Of a stretch of DNA of 51,038 nucleotides, positions 9,251 through 19,017 are shown in pieces. The number at the start of each line of letters is the position of its first letter. Position 1 is the stretch's first letter. The position numbers were made by a program, and so were the translations under genes. Source of the stretch: Trichomonas tenax (lineage: Eukaryota > Parabasalia > Trichomonadida > Trichomonadidae). The stretch spans positions 1-51,038 of the forward strand of contig JALKBU010000294.1 of assembly GCA_023091735.1 (NCBI GenBank). Reading direction: 5' to 3'. The notes under the pieces are model-generated. The model searched no databases. It worked only from the letters and a program-made list of their open reading frames with translations, and was not told where the DNA came from.

Positions 9251-9304
9251 CATTGAATAAAAACAATAAAATATATTTATACAAAACAAAAATAATAATA
9301 AAAA

Positions 9305-11551
9305 TTAATCTGCTAAAATTGCATCAATTATTGCATCTTCTGATTGTTTCTGTGGAGTATTCTTTGGTGGCTTAGATTCGCTCTTTTTACTTTTGCCTTT
9401 TCCATCTTCAAGAAGAGCTAAAAAGTCGTCACTTTCTGTTTTAGACGAAGATTTTTGCTTTGGTGCAGGGTTCTTGGAGTTGCTTGGCTTCGTTGTATCC
9501 TCGTATAAGAATTCTGGTGAATCATCAGATTCCTTTCTTTTCTTTTCCTTAAAAACTGCACTTTCAGAAGAATTACTCTTGGCCTTCTGTTTCTTGAGAT
9601 CTGACTTCTTCTGTGGTGGAGTTGGAGGTTCATAATCCTCCTCTTCGTATTCATAAATGTAATCATATTCAGGCTCCGGTTGTTTTGGTGGAGGCTTTGC
9701 TTGAGATTTTTCTGGTTTTCTTTTATCTTTGGAAGTATCTTTTCTTTTATCCTTGGGCGCTTCTGCTTTTCCTTTTTCTTTGGGAGCTTCAGCTTGACCT
9801 TTATCTGCTTTCGCTGTAGCTGGTTTTCCTTTAGAAACTTCTGATTTATCTTTATCTGGTTTTGAAGATTCTGATTTTCCTTTATCTTTGGATTGATTCG
9901 AAACTTCAGATTTCTCGGACTTTCCTTTTTCGGGCTTCTTTGTAACGATTTTCGGCTCATCTGGTTCATATTCATCCTCGTATTCATACTCATATTCATA
10001 TTCCGTTGATTCCTTCTTTGCTTTATCATCTGTTTTAGGTTTCTCGCTCTGCTTTGATTTTTCATCTTGTTTATCATCTTTCTTTTGTACTTTTTCGGAT
10101 TTTTCATTATCTTTATCTGCTTCTGGTTTATCTTTGGATTTCTCGGATTTATCTTTGTCTTTTGTTTTTGATTTTGATTTAGAAATTGTTGTAGAAGTCT
10201 TTGATGTTGATCTGGAGTGTTCACTTTCATCCTTCTTTGATGGCTCTGAAGGAAGATCTTCGATGAATGTTGTTGATGTGTAAGTAGCTGCATCTGATGA
10301 TATTTCGAGCATAAGTTCATGAATTTCTGGTGTGTAGCGCTTAGGAGGTCTCCTGAGATCTGCAATATTATTGGTTCTATTGCAACGTGTCATTGGATGA
10401 ATTTGCTTCATCGAGACTTTGAGCATCTCTTTGATTTCATCTTTATCATTTGATTTGGGCATAATCTTTGTTATGACGCTTTGTTCGCGAACATCGGATC
10501 TGATCTGTTCACGAAGATTCTTGATGACAGTATCATTTCTGTCAACCGTTCTCGGACGTGAAATGAACTCTTTTGCTGTTTCGCGTAATCCATTTGGAAT
10601 TCTTGTGTTTGTAACGCTTTTCGAAGATGTTGAAGGTATTGGTTGATCTTTAACTTTATTGATCTCATCGAGTGTCACAGTATCAACGGTAACAGGTTGT
10701 GGAGGTGGTTCTGGATACTCACTCAGCTTGAGTGGTGCTGTCTTGGCCTTTGGAGATTGATCTTCGAGTGCTTTAATAGTTTCGACATCATCAGTGATTG
10801 GTGATGTTTTTTGATTTTGCGTTTTAACGAATGGATTGATTTTCGGCCTTGGTGTTTGTGTGGATTCATTCATAGACTGACACATTTCGTTTGCTGATTT
10901 GGTGATGGTGAGATTTTGCTCTGTGAGCATTTTTTGGATCTTCTTTAATTCATTCTCCAAGAAATCGTTGTGTTTTGTATTAGTCGCTGCGTACGTTTGT
11001 CCAGATCTGAGGTTCTTCCACACTTCAACCATATCTGGGTGCTTACGCTCAACATGTTCGTCTAATGTTTTAAATGATGGAAAAATTCGATGACATGTTG
11101 GGCAACGTTCAATACCACGCAGAAGCTTGCATGCGTCGAACAATTTATGTATTCTTCTGCGGTATTTCTCGTTAACATCTCGTAATCGATCATTTTCTTG
11201 TATTATTTCGTTATATCCTGACTCTGATTCTTTCTGCGTCTTAAACATGTACTCTAAAACAACTTGGAGCTCTTGAATCAGCCTGAATACCATCGGATTT
11301 CCGATAATATTTAGATCAGAATCTGAAAAAACCGAATTTAAGAACTCATTTGCTATTTCATTCATCGATTCCACGTGCTGTGTCGCTTGTAGAAGCTTTG
11401 GATCGTATTTTTTGACAATATCCCAATTAAATGCATTATTTCGAGGCTTCTGTGGCATATTTTGGTGAGTATTATTGTACAGAGGGGCTCCGTAATGCGC
11501 AAGTATATATGTTTCCGTGTAAGGAGAAAAATTATAATTATAAGTCATCAA
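9305..11551 (-). CDS. DZIP1/Iguana-like ciliary C2H2 zinc-finger protein
   Basis: 748 residues. The N-terminal 180 match the Dzip-like N domain followed by a single C2H2 finger: NWDIVKKYDPKLLQ, then GNPMVFRLIQELQVVLEYMF, coiled coil, and CPTC...H-x4-H (Cys150, Cys153, His166, His171). DZIP1 proteins act at basal bodies and the ciliary transition zone. A second coiled coil follows (about 195-225). The C-terminal half (about 430-748) is extremely charged Lys/Glu/Asp/Ser with two acidic-aromatic blocks (EYEYEYEYEDEYEPDEP and YDYIYEYEEEDYEPP), unlike animal DZIP1. Start choice is between Met1 and Met2 or residue 32. TTACGTGGCAAA and TTACATGGCAGAA motifs lie 60-130 bp upstream. Confidence 0.72.
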   Translation of the reverse strand: MMTYNYNFSPYTETYILAHYGAPLYNNTHQNMPQKPRNNAFNWDIVKKYDPKLLQATQHVESMNEIANEFLNSVFSDSDLNIIGNPMVFRLIQELQVVLEYMFKTQKESESGYNEIIQENDRLRDVNEKYRRRIHKLFDACKLLRGIERCPTCHRIFPSFKTLDEHVERKHPDMVEVWKNLRSGQTYAATNTKHNDFLENELKKIQKMLTEQNLTITKSANEMCQSMNESTQTPRPKINPFVKTQNQKTSPITDDVETIKALEDQSPKAKTAPLKLSEYPEPPPQPVTVDTVTLDEINKVKDQPIPSTSSKSVTNTRIPNGLRETAKEFISRPRTVDRNDTVIKNLREQIRSDVREQSVITKIMPKSNDKDEIKEMLKVSMKQIHPMTRCNRTNNIADLRRPPKRYTPEIHELMLEISSDAATYTSTTFIEDLPSEPSKKDESEHSRSTSKTSTTISKSKSKTKDKDKSEKSKDKPEADKDNEKSEKVQKKDDKQDEKSKQSEKPKTDDKAKKESTEYEYEYEYEDEYEPDEPKIVTKKPEKGKSEKSEVSNQSKDKGKSESSKPDKDKSEVSKGKPATAKADKGQAEAPKEKGKAEAPKDKRKDTSKDKRKPEKSQAKPPPKQPEPEYDYIYEYEEEDYEPPTPPQKKSDLKKQKAKSNSSESAVFKEKKRKESDDSPEFLYEDTTKPSNSKNPAPKQKSSSKTESDDFLALLEDGKGKSKKSESKPPKNTPQKQSEDAIIDAILAD

Positions 11552-11927
11552 TGAATTTTGCTTAAAAAAGACGTTAATTTATGCATTTTTGTCGATTTAC
11601 AAAAATATTTGACAATTACGTGGCAAATATATTTTTATTTTTTGCCTTTTTACAATTATTTTTGAAGATTACATGGCAGAAAAATCAAAGAGTTTTTCGT
11701 CTTTAATGCAACATATTTGCTACAAGAGAATATTACCATATGATAATAAATAACATATGCTTTATCTCAAACATAGCAGTTTTAATTTTCATGATTAATA
11801 TCCATTTATTTGCTAAAATCACTTATTTAGTCTTTTGTAAGCTAAATTAATTAAAAAAAATATTAACTTGCTTGGAGGGTGTTTCTTGTAATTAATGTAG
11901 CGAAGTGAAAAAAATAAACAATTAATT
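11552..11927. other. AT-rich gap with promoter-type motifs
   Basis: Contains ATTACGTGGCAAA (about 11616-11628) and ATTACATGGCAGA (about 11668-11680) serving the DZIP1-like gene, and otherwise AT-rich sequence with no frame of note. Confidence 0.4.
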
Positions 11928-13805
11928 TTATATTAATGTGCCGCGATAATATTTGTCGATGAATCCATTAGAATTAACGGCATCGACAACCATTCTAAAT
12001 ATGTTGGATTCATCTTGTGCCTCATCAGCTTTACCTTCGATGGCGAGATCTAAAACTTTGATAACAGATTGATCTGTTTCTGCCTGCTTTCTATGTGATA
12101 AAGCTGAAGTAATATAATCATCATGCTTGTATGTCAATATTTTTGCCAAGGCGACACAAACCTGAGCTCTAACAATTGGCTCTGGATCATCAAGCATCTG
12201 TATAAGCTTATCAAGCATGTTTCTGTCCTTCATCATTCCGAGGAGGAATACGCATGATGCTCTAATGAAGTAACTGCTGTTATCTAACAAAGGATAAAAG
12301 TTCTGTCCGAATGGAGGCAAGTTCATCAATCTTCCTGCCGAGCCAAGGAGTAAACCTAAAAGGATTGCAGAGTAGGGAGCACATTCTTGTGCTTTTTCGA
12401 CGCAAACGTTCCAAATCTTAGTGAAAATGGACAAAAAGTTCCAACTTATCGCGCAGATGATTGCAAGCATTCCAACTTTGATCTCCGGAACAGTAGATTC
12501 TTTTGTGTCCTGGAACCAAAACATCCATTGCTGCTGGAATGGGCTTGTTACACCTGTTCCTGCAGAAATAGACAGCAACTTAGCTAAGAGCAGAATTGCA
12601 ACTTCCGATGGATGATCCATGTCGACAATTGTGCGTGCAATGTTCGATCTCGTTGCGTAAACAGCAAGATCACCATGATAATCAAGGAAATCAATTAACG
12701 TGGATACTGCTGCATCACAGAACTCTGATCTGGTGATAAAGAATGAGAATAGAGGCATTACGCCAACAGATGGGAATGATTTGAATGATTTGATGAACAT
12801 CTGGAAAATCATCGTTGAAGCTTCTGCATCAGACATTGCAAGCGAGCAGTCGAGGGCTGTGTCCCAGAAAAGCCATAAATCATGACTGGAAGTTGGCTTG
12901 TGCTCTGGGATCGAAACTGGATGAAGATTGAAGCTCTGCATGATTCTCATTGATAAAATGAATCCTTTTTCGAGCTGTGTCATTGCCGGATCCATTGCGA
13001 ACTTGTCATATAGAGAAGCAGGCTGCGTGTCGAATGCTATTGCATCAAGAAGCGCGTATAAGAATTTTTTGAGGAAATAATTTGGATGACTTGCATTTTC
13101 TGTTATTTTGAACACGCAGCTGTGGCGACGCGTGTGCCACCATACTGCTGTCTCGAAAGGTGATAACAAGCACGAGCTGAAAAGATCCCATGGCGCGTCT
13201 GTCGAAATCGGCAAAACTTCATTTGGCGAACATGCGAAAAATCCGATAATATCGGACCTCTTTGACAGGAATGGGACTAAATTTCCCGCAGAAGGACTGT
13301 CAACAATGATGCAGAAAGGTGTTGGGCAAATATTCATCAACGTTTCTATCTTCATTGGCTTATATTTAGAGCGGTCATCCGAGAAAAAGAACAAGCTACC
13401 ATCAGCTGATGGTGGTAAGCAGCCTTGTCCAAAATAATGAATAATTATTCTTTCAGTTTTTGCGTTTGAGCTGCAAGTCTTAATCATTTCGCTTACTTTG
13501 TTGCCAGGAGGATCAACAGATATCTCAGCTGGACATTTTATCGAGTTTGAATATAACTCTTGAATTGCATTTGACGAAGTTGGAGCAAAAACGGTTGGAT
13601 CAAACGTAAGTAACGGTTTGTTGCATATTAAACGAGGTTTGCGACTTAATCTGCGAATAGTTGGAGTATGAAGGCCATCAAATAGGCAAAGAAGGCATAA
13701 AGCAGACTTTGTTTTCGTGCAAACGATGGGCTGCGTGTCCTTCGCTTTAGTGCACACTAAAGGAGCACGTGTGTTTCCAGCCTTTCCACTTAGGCCGGAA
13801 AACAT
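11928..13805 (-). CDS. Short Raptor homologue (TORC1 subunit) lacking WD40 repeats
   Basis: 625 residues from the Met at 13805 (MFSGLSGK). The frame reaches 13868. The N-terminal caspase-like pseudo-protease domain of Raptor is clear: RIIIHYFGQGCLPPSADG matches RxxxHYxGHGxPxP, then SKYKPMKIETLM, then VDSPSAG where Raptor has YDCSxAG, then FFACSPNEVLPI and APWDLFSSCLLSPFETAVWW. A helical HEAT-like region follows, ending in HEAT-type repeats (SSYFIRASCVFLLGMM; PEPIVRAQVCVALAKIL). Raptor recruits TORC1 substrates and binds Rag GTPases. Typical Raptor exceeds 1000 residues and ends in seven WD40 repeats. Here the frame stops right after HEAT, and no WD40 coding is seen downstream. Confidence 0.85.
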   Translation of the reverse strand: MFSGLSGKAGNTRAPLVCTKAKDTQPIVCTKTKSALCLLCLFDGLHTPTIRRLSRKPRLICNKPLLTFDPTVFAPTSSNAIQELYSNSIKCPAEISVDPPGNKVSEMIKTCSSNAKTERIIIHYFGQGCLPPSADGSLFFFSDDRSKYKPMKIETLMNICPTPFCIIVDSPSAGNLVPFLSKRSDIIGFFACSPNEVLPISTDAPWDLFSSCLLSPFETAVWWHTRRHSCVFKITENASHPNYFLKKFLYALLDAIAFDTQPASLYDKFAMDPAMTQLEKGFILSMRIMQSFNLHPVSIPEHKPTSSHDLWLFWDTALDCSLAMSDAEASTMIFQMFIKSFKSFPSVGVMPLFSFFITRSEFCDAAVSTLIDFLDYHGDLAVYATRSNIARTIVDMDHPSEVAILLLAKLLSISAGTGVTSPFQQQWMFWFQDTKESTVPEIKVGMLAIICAISWNFLSIFTKIWNVCVEKAQECAPYSAILLGLLLGSAGRLMNLPPFGQNFYPLLDNSSYFIRASCVFLLGMMKDRNMLDKLIQMLDDPEPIVRAQVCVALAKILTYKHDDYITSALSHRKQAETDQSVIKVLDLAIEGKADEAQDESNIFRMVVDAVNSNGFIDKYYRGTLI

Positions 13806-13868
13806 AACTTTGGGAAATCTAAAATTTGCTAAAAGTGACGGAAAAGTGTAAATGATGAAAAGTGCCAA

Positions 13869-14285
13869 AATGTGTATCGATGGGGCATCGGGCCTTTTTT
13901 CGTAAAATGTAAATTTCCGTACGTTAAGGACCCCATTTTAGTAAAAGCATGCTCTGAGTGAATTGAATATGGCCAACTTCTAGAACTCACCCATGCGATA
14001 GTGCTTGTATGTGATGAAATGCATTTCATGTCATAAATAGAAATGAAAATATCGATATTGAAAATACGTATATATGATGCTGAAAGATGACTTCATATGC
14101 TTAAAATATAATGGGCAAGTACAGTATTTAATGAGTTTGATATGCTTCGAGTTTGATTCTTATGATTTCTATTTTCAATAAAATATTGTGGATTTCAAAG
14201 ATTAGCTTTGGGATTTTATTTAATATTTATAGTATATATTCTATTTGTACAAATCATATGTTGAATATGTAAATAAAATAATATT
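13869..14285. other. Intergenic with a perfect 16-bp palindrome
   Basis: The palindrome ATGAAATGCATTTCAT occupies 14014-14029. An imperfect relative lies near 7566-7581. AAAGTGACGG and AAAAGTGCCAAA (about 13835-13875) sit before the Raptor-like gene and resemble the recurrent upstream motif. No gene is seen. Confidence 0.4.
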
Positions 14286-15233
14286 CTAATTAAATGTTGC
14301 TGGTTCTTCACGCATGCCATCGGCACCGATGTTAGCAGAAATAACATTATATTTCGAGAAGAGAGAAGCTTTCTTCTCAACATTAGGTCCAGTAACGAGC
14401 ATGATGCCTCCCATGCCAGCGCCGGATATCTTAGATGACAAGGCATTCTCTGTAGCAATCTTGACGATGTCGTCAGACTCTGGGCAGCTTAACCCAAAAG
14501 ATGCGAGTAAATGATGAGCTGGATTGAATAACTCATGCATTACTTGGCTCTTCTTGGAGTCTTCTGTTCCCAAGAATGTTTTAGAGATATCACCCATTGA
14601 TTTAATCATTGGTGGGAAAACTCGTGGATATTTTGTCATTAACTCTTTAACATGCGCAATTGCAGCTTTTGTATTCCTTTCCCTCTTCGTTCCAACAATT
14701 AGAAGTGGAATTTCAGGTAATTTAATTGGTTGTAATTTTCTCTTTTCCATTTTGATTCCACCACCATAAACAACAGTTGCTGGATCGATTCCAGATGGAT
14801 TTCCGTGGTAAAACTTTTCAAGTTCCTTAGTTATCTCGAAAATATGATCTCTGTTGAGTTTTCCGTTGCTAATACGTTCAGCAGCTGCAGCAATGCAAGC
14901 ACACAATGCAGCCGATGATCCCAATCCACCTGTTGGGAATTCTTCGACGATATCGATATCTAATTGATAATTTTTAGGGAAAATGCCTTCAAAAGCTGAG
15001 CGAATCATGAAGTATGTGTCGCGCTTATCTCTATGTATTGGATCAAATGGATCGAAGTTGATTATTTTGTCCCAAAAAACAACGTTTATGTTTGTTTTGT
15101 CCGAAGGATAAAACTTGCAATTAGCGAACATCCTCTTTGAGATAGCAGAAGCGATGGCTGCCTCTCCATAGACAACTGCGTGTTCGCCGAATAATATGAC
15201 TTTGCCCGGGAAAGAATACGAAAACTTCAACAT
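14286..15233 (-). CDS. MVK: Mevalonate kinase (GHMP family)
   Basis: 315 residues from the Met at 15233 (MLKFSYSFPGK). The frame extends to 15281, but TTTACATGTCAGAA lies in that extension (15248-15260), so the shorter start is preferred. GHMP motifs: PGKVILFGEHAVVYG (9-23), the ATP loop GGLGSSAAL (102-110), GNPSGIDPATV with catalytic Asp150, and motif 3 KISGAGMGG near residue 275. The enzyme phosphorylates mevalonate with ATP in isoprenoid synthesis. GEHAVVYG and GADGMR favour mevalonate kinase over the other GHMP kinases. It is shorter than animal enzymes (about 390) and close to archaeal and protist ones. Confidence 0.9.
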   Translation of the reverse strand: MLKFSYSFPGKVILFGEHAVVYGEAAIASAISKRMFANCKFYPSDKTNINVVFWDKIINFDPFDPIHRDKRDTYFMIRSAFEGIFPKNYQLDIDIVEEFPTGGLGSSAALCACIAAAAERISNGKLNRDHIFEITKELEKFYHGNPSGIDPATVVYGGGIKMEKRKLQPIKLPEIPLLIVGTKRERNTKAAIAHVKELMTKYPRVFPPMIKSMGDISKTFLGTEDSKKSQVMHELFNPAHHLLASFGLSCPESDDIVKIATENALSSKISGAGMGGIMLVTGPNVEKKASLFSKYNVISANIGADGMREEPATFN

Positions 15234-15618
15234 TTTGATTTGACATTTACATGTCAGAAATTTTTTATTTAAGCTTAACAAGATATGGATACAGGATCAA
15301 TATTCAAACAATTTCATTTATAAAAATTTTCCAAAACCTAAATAATCATTGTAAAAATGTAATCTTTTTCAAAAAACATTTTCTATTTTCATGATTTATC
15401 ATCCAATTTTGAAAAGATTTTTATAAAATACCCTATAGCAGAAATTCTCAGGAATTAAAAATATCACAATTTTATTAAACAATAATGTAAATTTTAAAAT
15501 TGATACAAAATATTTCCTTTATTTTGATATATTTAGACAGGAGCGCTTCGTAAAATTGAGGAGTTAAATTGAAAGCTTTTATCAAAATCCAATTAATCAA
15601 AAATCATACCAAAAATAA
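15234..15618. other. AT-rich gap
   Basis: Holds the TTTACATGTCAGAA motif (15248-15260) upstream of the mevalonate kinase gene. The remainder is AT-rich with no credible frame. Confidence 0.4.
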
Positions 15619-16944
15619 TTAATTGTGCTTGCGACCTGCGAAGTGGAAGAGAAGGTTCATCATCTGAGCACCGCAGAATCTGCCGAGGGATCCCTTGCAA
15701 GCAGCTGCTTCTGTAAATTCTTTGACGCTATCTGTTGGAACAAGTTCTGGCTTTCCAGACTGATCAACATACTTGATTCCGAGTTCCTTGGCAACCTTAG
15801 AAACTTCAGCGACGATGAATGGAACTGGCTCGAAGCTGTGATCCTTCCACTTGCAAGATGTAGAGTGATCTGCTGTGACTGCGACAATGAATCTATCGCC
15901 ATTCTTTTCTTCAAGTTCCGATAACTTCTCGATGAGGAGATGAATTGCCTTATCCGCGCGCTCGATGAGATCAGATTTGATTGCGACCTTTCCATCGTGT
16001 GCTGCATCATCAATACCCTTCATGTGGATGATACCCATGTCGTATTTGTCACCATCAAGCTCCTTTGCAGCAGCAATTGCTTTAACATCGTAATTTGAAT
16101 CCATATCACCTGTTGCGCCCTTAACTTTGATGACTGGGAGACCAACGCTGATGCCGAGGCCAGCGATGATTGCTGTTGGGGCAATCAAGAAAGCCTTGAT
16201 GTTGTGCCTCTCGTTAAATGGTTGGCACGATAATCTCATGCCTGGGCCACGGAGAAGGATGACGTTCGCCTGCTCCTTGCCAAGTTTGCGTCTTTCCTCG
16301 TTGATTGGGTGCTTTTCGAGCGCTCTTCTGAATGTATCTGAAAGTGCATTTACAACATTTGCTGTGTATGCGGCTTCTGGGGAATCATCGAGTGGATATG
16401 ACTTGATGAGATCGAGATCATCGTGAATTGGATCTGTTCCAGCGATTTTGTCGCTAAGACCTGGAGCGAGAATCTTTACTGCGCAGCGATGCTCTGTTGC
16501 GTAAACGACAGAAACTTTGACCTCTGGGTACTCTGGGATCGTGATTCCGTCAAGATCCTTGCAAAGGATTGGTCCTTCGACCTCGAAATGACGATCACAA
16601 CGGCGATATCTCACGCAGTTGCCATAGATCGTAGAGAAGTTAGATTTGAACGCGATAGAGCCTGGCTCCATGTCCATTCCGCCGCCGAGGGCTTCGAAAG
16701 CACCTCGGCCATTATAATATGTGAATGGAGGATAACCAAACAGTGATAAGTGTGCTGTATCACTTCCGCATGGATATCCCGGTGAAACGGAGTCGTTGAG
16801 ACCAACTGTTCCTGCTTTAGCAATTGCATCTAAAGTTGATCGCTTCGCCATTTCGAGGCACGTGCCCTTCCTGCCATCAGGAAGTGTGTGCGTGGTGTCG
16901 CCGAGACCGTCAAGAATGCAGAAAACGATTTTAGCGGGCTTCAT
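15619..16944 (-). CDS. apgM: Archaeal-type 2,3-bisphosphoglycerate-independent phosphoglycerate mutase
   Basis: A 441-residue protein of the alkaline-phosphatase superfamily. It starts MKPAKIVFCILDGLGDTTH with the metal-binding Asp, followed by GYPCGSDTAHLSLFGYPP, which holds the nucleophile Ser of the ApgM family. A second set of metal ligands is present: GIIHMKGIDDAAHDGK and AVTADHSTSCKWKDHSFEPVPF. The length (about 410-440) and these motifs fit the archaeal ApgM branch, not the roughly 510-residue bacterial/plant GpmI. It interconverts 3- and 2-phosphoglycerate in glycolysis without cofactor. Its presence in a eukaryote suggests ancient gene transfer, to be tested by phylogeny. G/C-rich codon choice suggests high expression. 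Confidence 0.9.
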   Translation of the reverse strand: MKPAKIVFCILDGLGDTTHTLPDGRKGTCLEMAKRSTLDAIAKAGTVGLNDSVSPGYPCGSDTAHLSLFGYPPFTYYNGRGAFEALGGGMDMEPGSIAFKSNFSTIYGNCVRYRRCDRHFEVEGPILCKDLDGITIPEYPEVKVSVVYATEHRCAVKILAPGLSDKIAGTDPIHDDLDLIKSYPLDDSPEAAYTANVVNALSDTFRRALEKHPINEERRKLGKEQANVILLRGPGMRLSCQPFNERHNIKAFLIAPTAIIAGLGISVGLPVIKVKGATGDMDSNYDVKAIAAAKELDGDKYDMGIIHMKGIDDAAHDGKVAIKSDLIERADKAIHLLIEKLSELEEKNGDRFIVAVTADHSTSCKWKDHSFEPVPFIVAEVSKVAKELGIKYVDQSGKPELVPTDSVKEFTEAAACKGSLGRFCGAQMMNLLFHFAGRKHN

Positions 16945-17289
16945 TATTTTTATGAAGGGAGCAAATAAAATTTTTTTTATTGCATCGTTAATTGTGAATT
17001 TTTTGTTATCATTATCTTTTGAGAGTTCGGTGAAGTCTAAAATAATAATTTCGGAAGGATTTGAAAATTTTTACTAAAAAGGCATTTATTACACAGCACG
17101 TAATCGAGTGTTAATATATTTCGGATTTTTTTATGTTTGTTTACAAAATCACGGATCTTTTTTCTGCTGCGCAGTAGAGGTTCTAGAAAAACTGACATCT
17201 GTAAAGTGTCAGATTGGTCATACTTAATGTAGTAAACGAACAGCTTTTAAAAACTAGGAGAGATCAAGCATTAATAAATCAATGACCTC

Positions 17290-17685
17290 TACAATCAACA
17301 GATAATATAGCCACTCAATCAATTACTTCCATTCTTAGCAGAAATCTTCAGCAATCAATCAATTACTTCCATTCTCAGCAAAGATCTTCATCAATGAATC
17401 ACGTATCTGTGCTAGCTTTCAAATTGAACAAAAGTTAAGATCATTAGCCTATAATCCTAGTTCAATTATTCTAGGATTAGAAAAACTAAAAGAAACTATT
17501 AACATCGCTTATAAAATAAGCGATATTATGATGAAGACTATTATTGATCTTCATTTAGCAACGGATGTTGAGATACAAATCATGAAGAAAATTACAGAAT
17601 TTATTTCCACACATGCTCCAGATGAGGTAGTAGAAATGTGGAAGGAAAAAATGAAGGAAATTAAACTTAATTATAAATTGGAATA
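17290..17685 (+). pseudogene. Relic with 40-bp tandem duplication and open 3' frame
   Basis: Two 40-bp copies (17316-17355 and 17356-17395) agree at 36 positions. Downstream a frame with no ATG at its start is open for about 110 codons to a TAA at about 17683. It ends in a helical charged segment (VVEMWKEKMKEIKLNYKLE). An in-frame TAG lies in the first repeat copy. The 40-bp unit is not a multiple of three, so duplication shifted the frame. I recognise no family. It looks like the 3' end of a dead gene. Confidence 0.4.
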
Positions 17686-17762
17686 AATAATTTTACTTGT
17701 CAAATTTTTGTTATTTACATAATATTTTTGACGTGTAAACTTGCACTTTTCTAGAAAGGTAG

Positions 17763-17899
17763 ATGACTCCTCCGCAGTATGCCCAGAGGAAGCCGTCTGG
17801 AACAGGATATACCGTCCACCGCTGCCGAAAATGGCAAATCTCTCGATTCTGTTGTTTACTCCATTTTTTTACCCGTGTTAGACCCTATAATTTGTGATT
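17763..17899 (+). other. GC-richer fragment with a 44-codon frame
   Basis: A TTTGACGTGTAAA promoter-type motif (about 17727-17739) is followed by ATG at 17763 and a short frame (MTPPQYAQRKPSGTGY...). It is notably richer in G and C than its surroundings. It could be a truncated gene start; no family is recognised. Confidence 0.25.
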
Positions 17900-17955
17900 A
17901 TTAAGTGGAACCCCCATTTATTGAAAAGAACCCCTATATAACTGTCTATATTTTT

Positions 17956-18277
17956 TCAATATTTTGACGCTTCGCGTCTCCAAATGAACTTCAGCGTCCC
18001 CAACGAAAAAGTGTTTTCTTCAGTGATTGTGCTTCGTACAAGTGCTGTTAAGTTTCGCCAACTTTCATCTTTAATAGGCGGGAGCTGCACCGTCCGAAAA
18101 CACATCGAAAATTTTCCGGATTTGTCGTTCATTTGGGGACGAGAAACGTCAAAAAATATCGTTGGAAACACCATAAACCATTTAATTTTGAAATGTTTAC
18201 AAAGGGGGCGCCCTGAGTCGCTGAGGCAAAAAGCGTCCTTTTTTTTGCAGCACCCAAAACCTGAAATATTCATTTGA
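17956..18277. other. GC-richer island open about 100 codons on both strands
   Basis: The plus frame 17984-18277 (97 codons) is preceded by ACCCCTATATAA (about 17932-17943), the same type of element that precedes the XRN gene. The minus frame 17956-18273 (105 codons) covers almost the same bases. Both read plausible compositions, so composition alone cannot decide. I recognise neither product. The island is richer in G and C than the AT-rich DNA around it. It may be one small gene or part of a decayed mobile element. Confidence 0.35.
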
Positions 18278-18280
18278 TAG

Positions 18281-19002
18281 TTAGGTTATAGAATAGCAAC
18301 TGAGTTCAAGTGATACTACATTATCTTATAACTATAATCTTCACCATTGATGGATTACATTGAATTTTATATGCATTCATCAATTCCCATTATAATTATA
18401 TTTCAATATAAGATTTGGTGAATGGTCAATTACATTAATGAGGGAATGGGGATGGTTTATCATTTACCTATCTAGCTGTTCTAGTTTTGCTGAGCATCAT
18501 TCCTTTTCAATTGATGTTTTTTTTAAATCAATTACCCAGATATGTCATAATTTGATAGAATCTATTTCATTAACGAAGAACTTGAAGAATCTGTGCTTGT
18601 CCCTTTAAATTCACCTATAATGGATGCTTCAATAAGTGCAAGTAATGATGTCTAAATAATCAATTAACTGCAAGATGTCATTAAATTTTTCAAATGCAAA
18701 CTTTGTTTTTCTTTCTCAAATTTGTTTTGAAACTGAGAGCCAAAATACCATAAATTTGAGATGTGATGGCGGTACCTATACACAAAATGGACTCTTTAGG
18801 TGATCACAAAGTTCCGTTCAATCACATTCTTTTTCATAATCTCAATAAACTCGAAATTAGTTGTCAGAGAATAAAAGTAGTAATGCTAAAATGATATTTG
18901 CAAAATAGAGCAGATTAGTGCTGAAAACAGCTATAGAGACATATATATGAAAGATAATCAAATGTAAAATCAAAATCACATCACCCCTGCCATTTTTTGC
19001 AC
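18281..19002. other. AT-rich spacer upstream of the XRN gene
   Basis: Only short frames are present, for example a 55-codon one at about 18436-18606. I see no recognisable gene or strong repeat. Confidence 0.4.
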
Positions 19003-19017
19003 AACCCTATATAACAA
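19003..19017 (+). promoter_or_regulatory. CCCTATATAA element abutting the XRN start
   Basis: AACCCTATATAACAA lies directly before ATG 19018. Variants of this element precede the kexin-like and tubby-like genes and the ORF at 17984. A core promoter or transcript start element is inferred from position. Confidence 0.4.

Noticed and set aside
9418..10365. 315-codon second minus-strand frame inside the DZIP1-like gene
   Set aside because: A shadow of the Lys/Glu-rich repeats of the true frame, with no independent start context.
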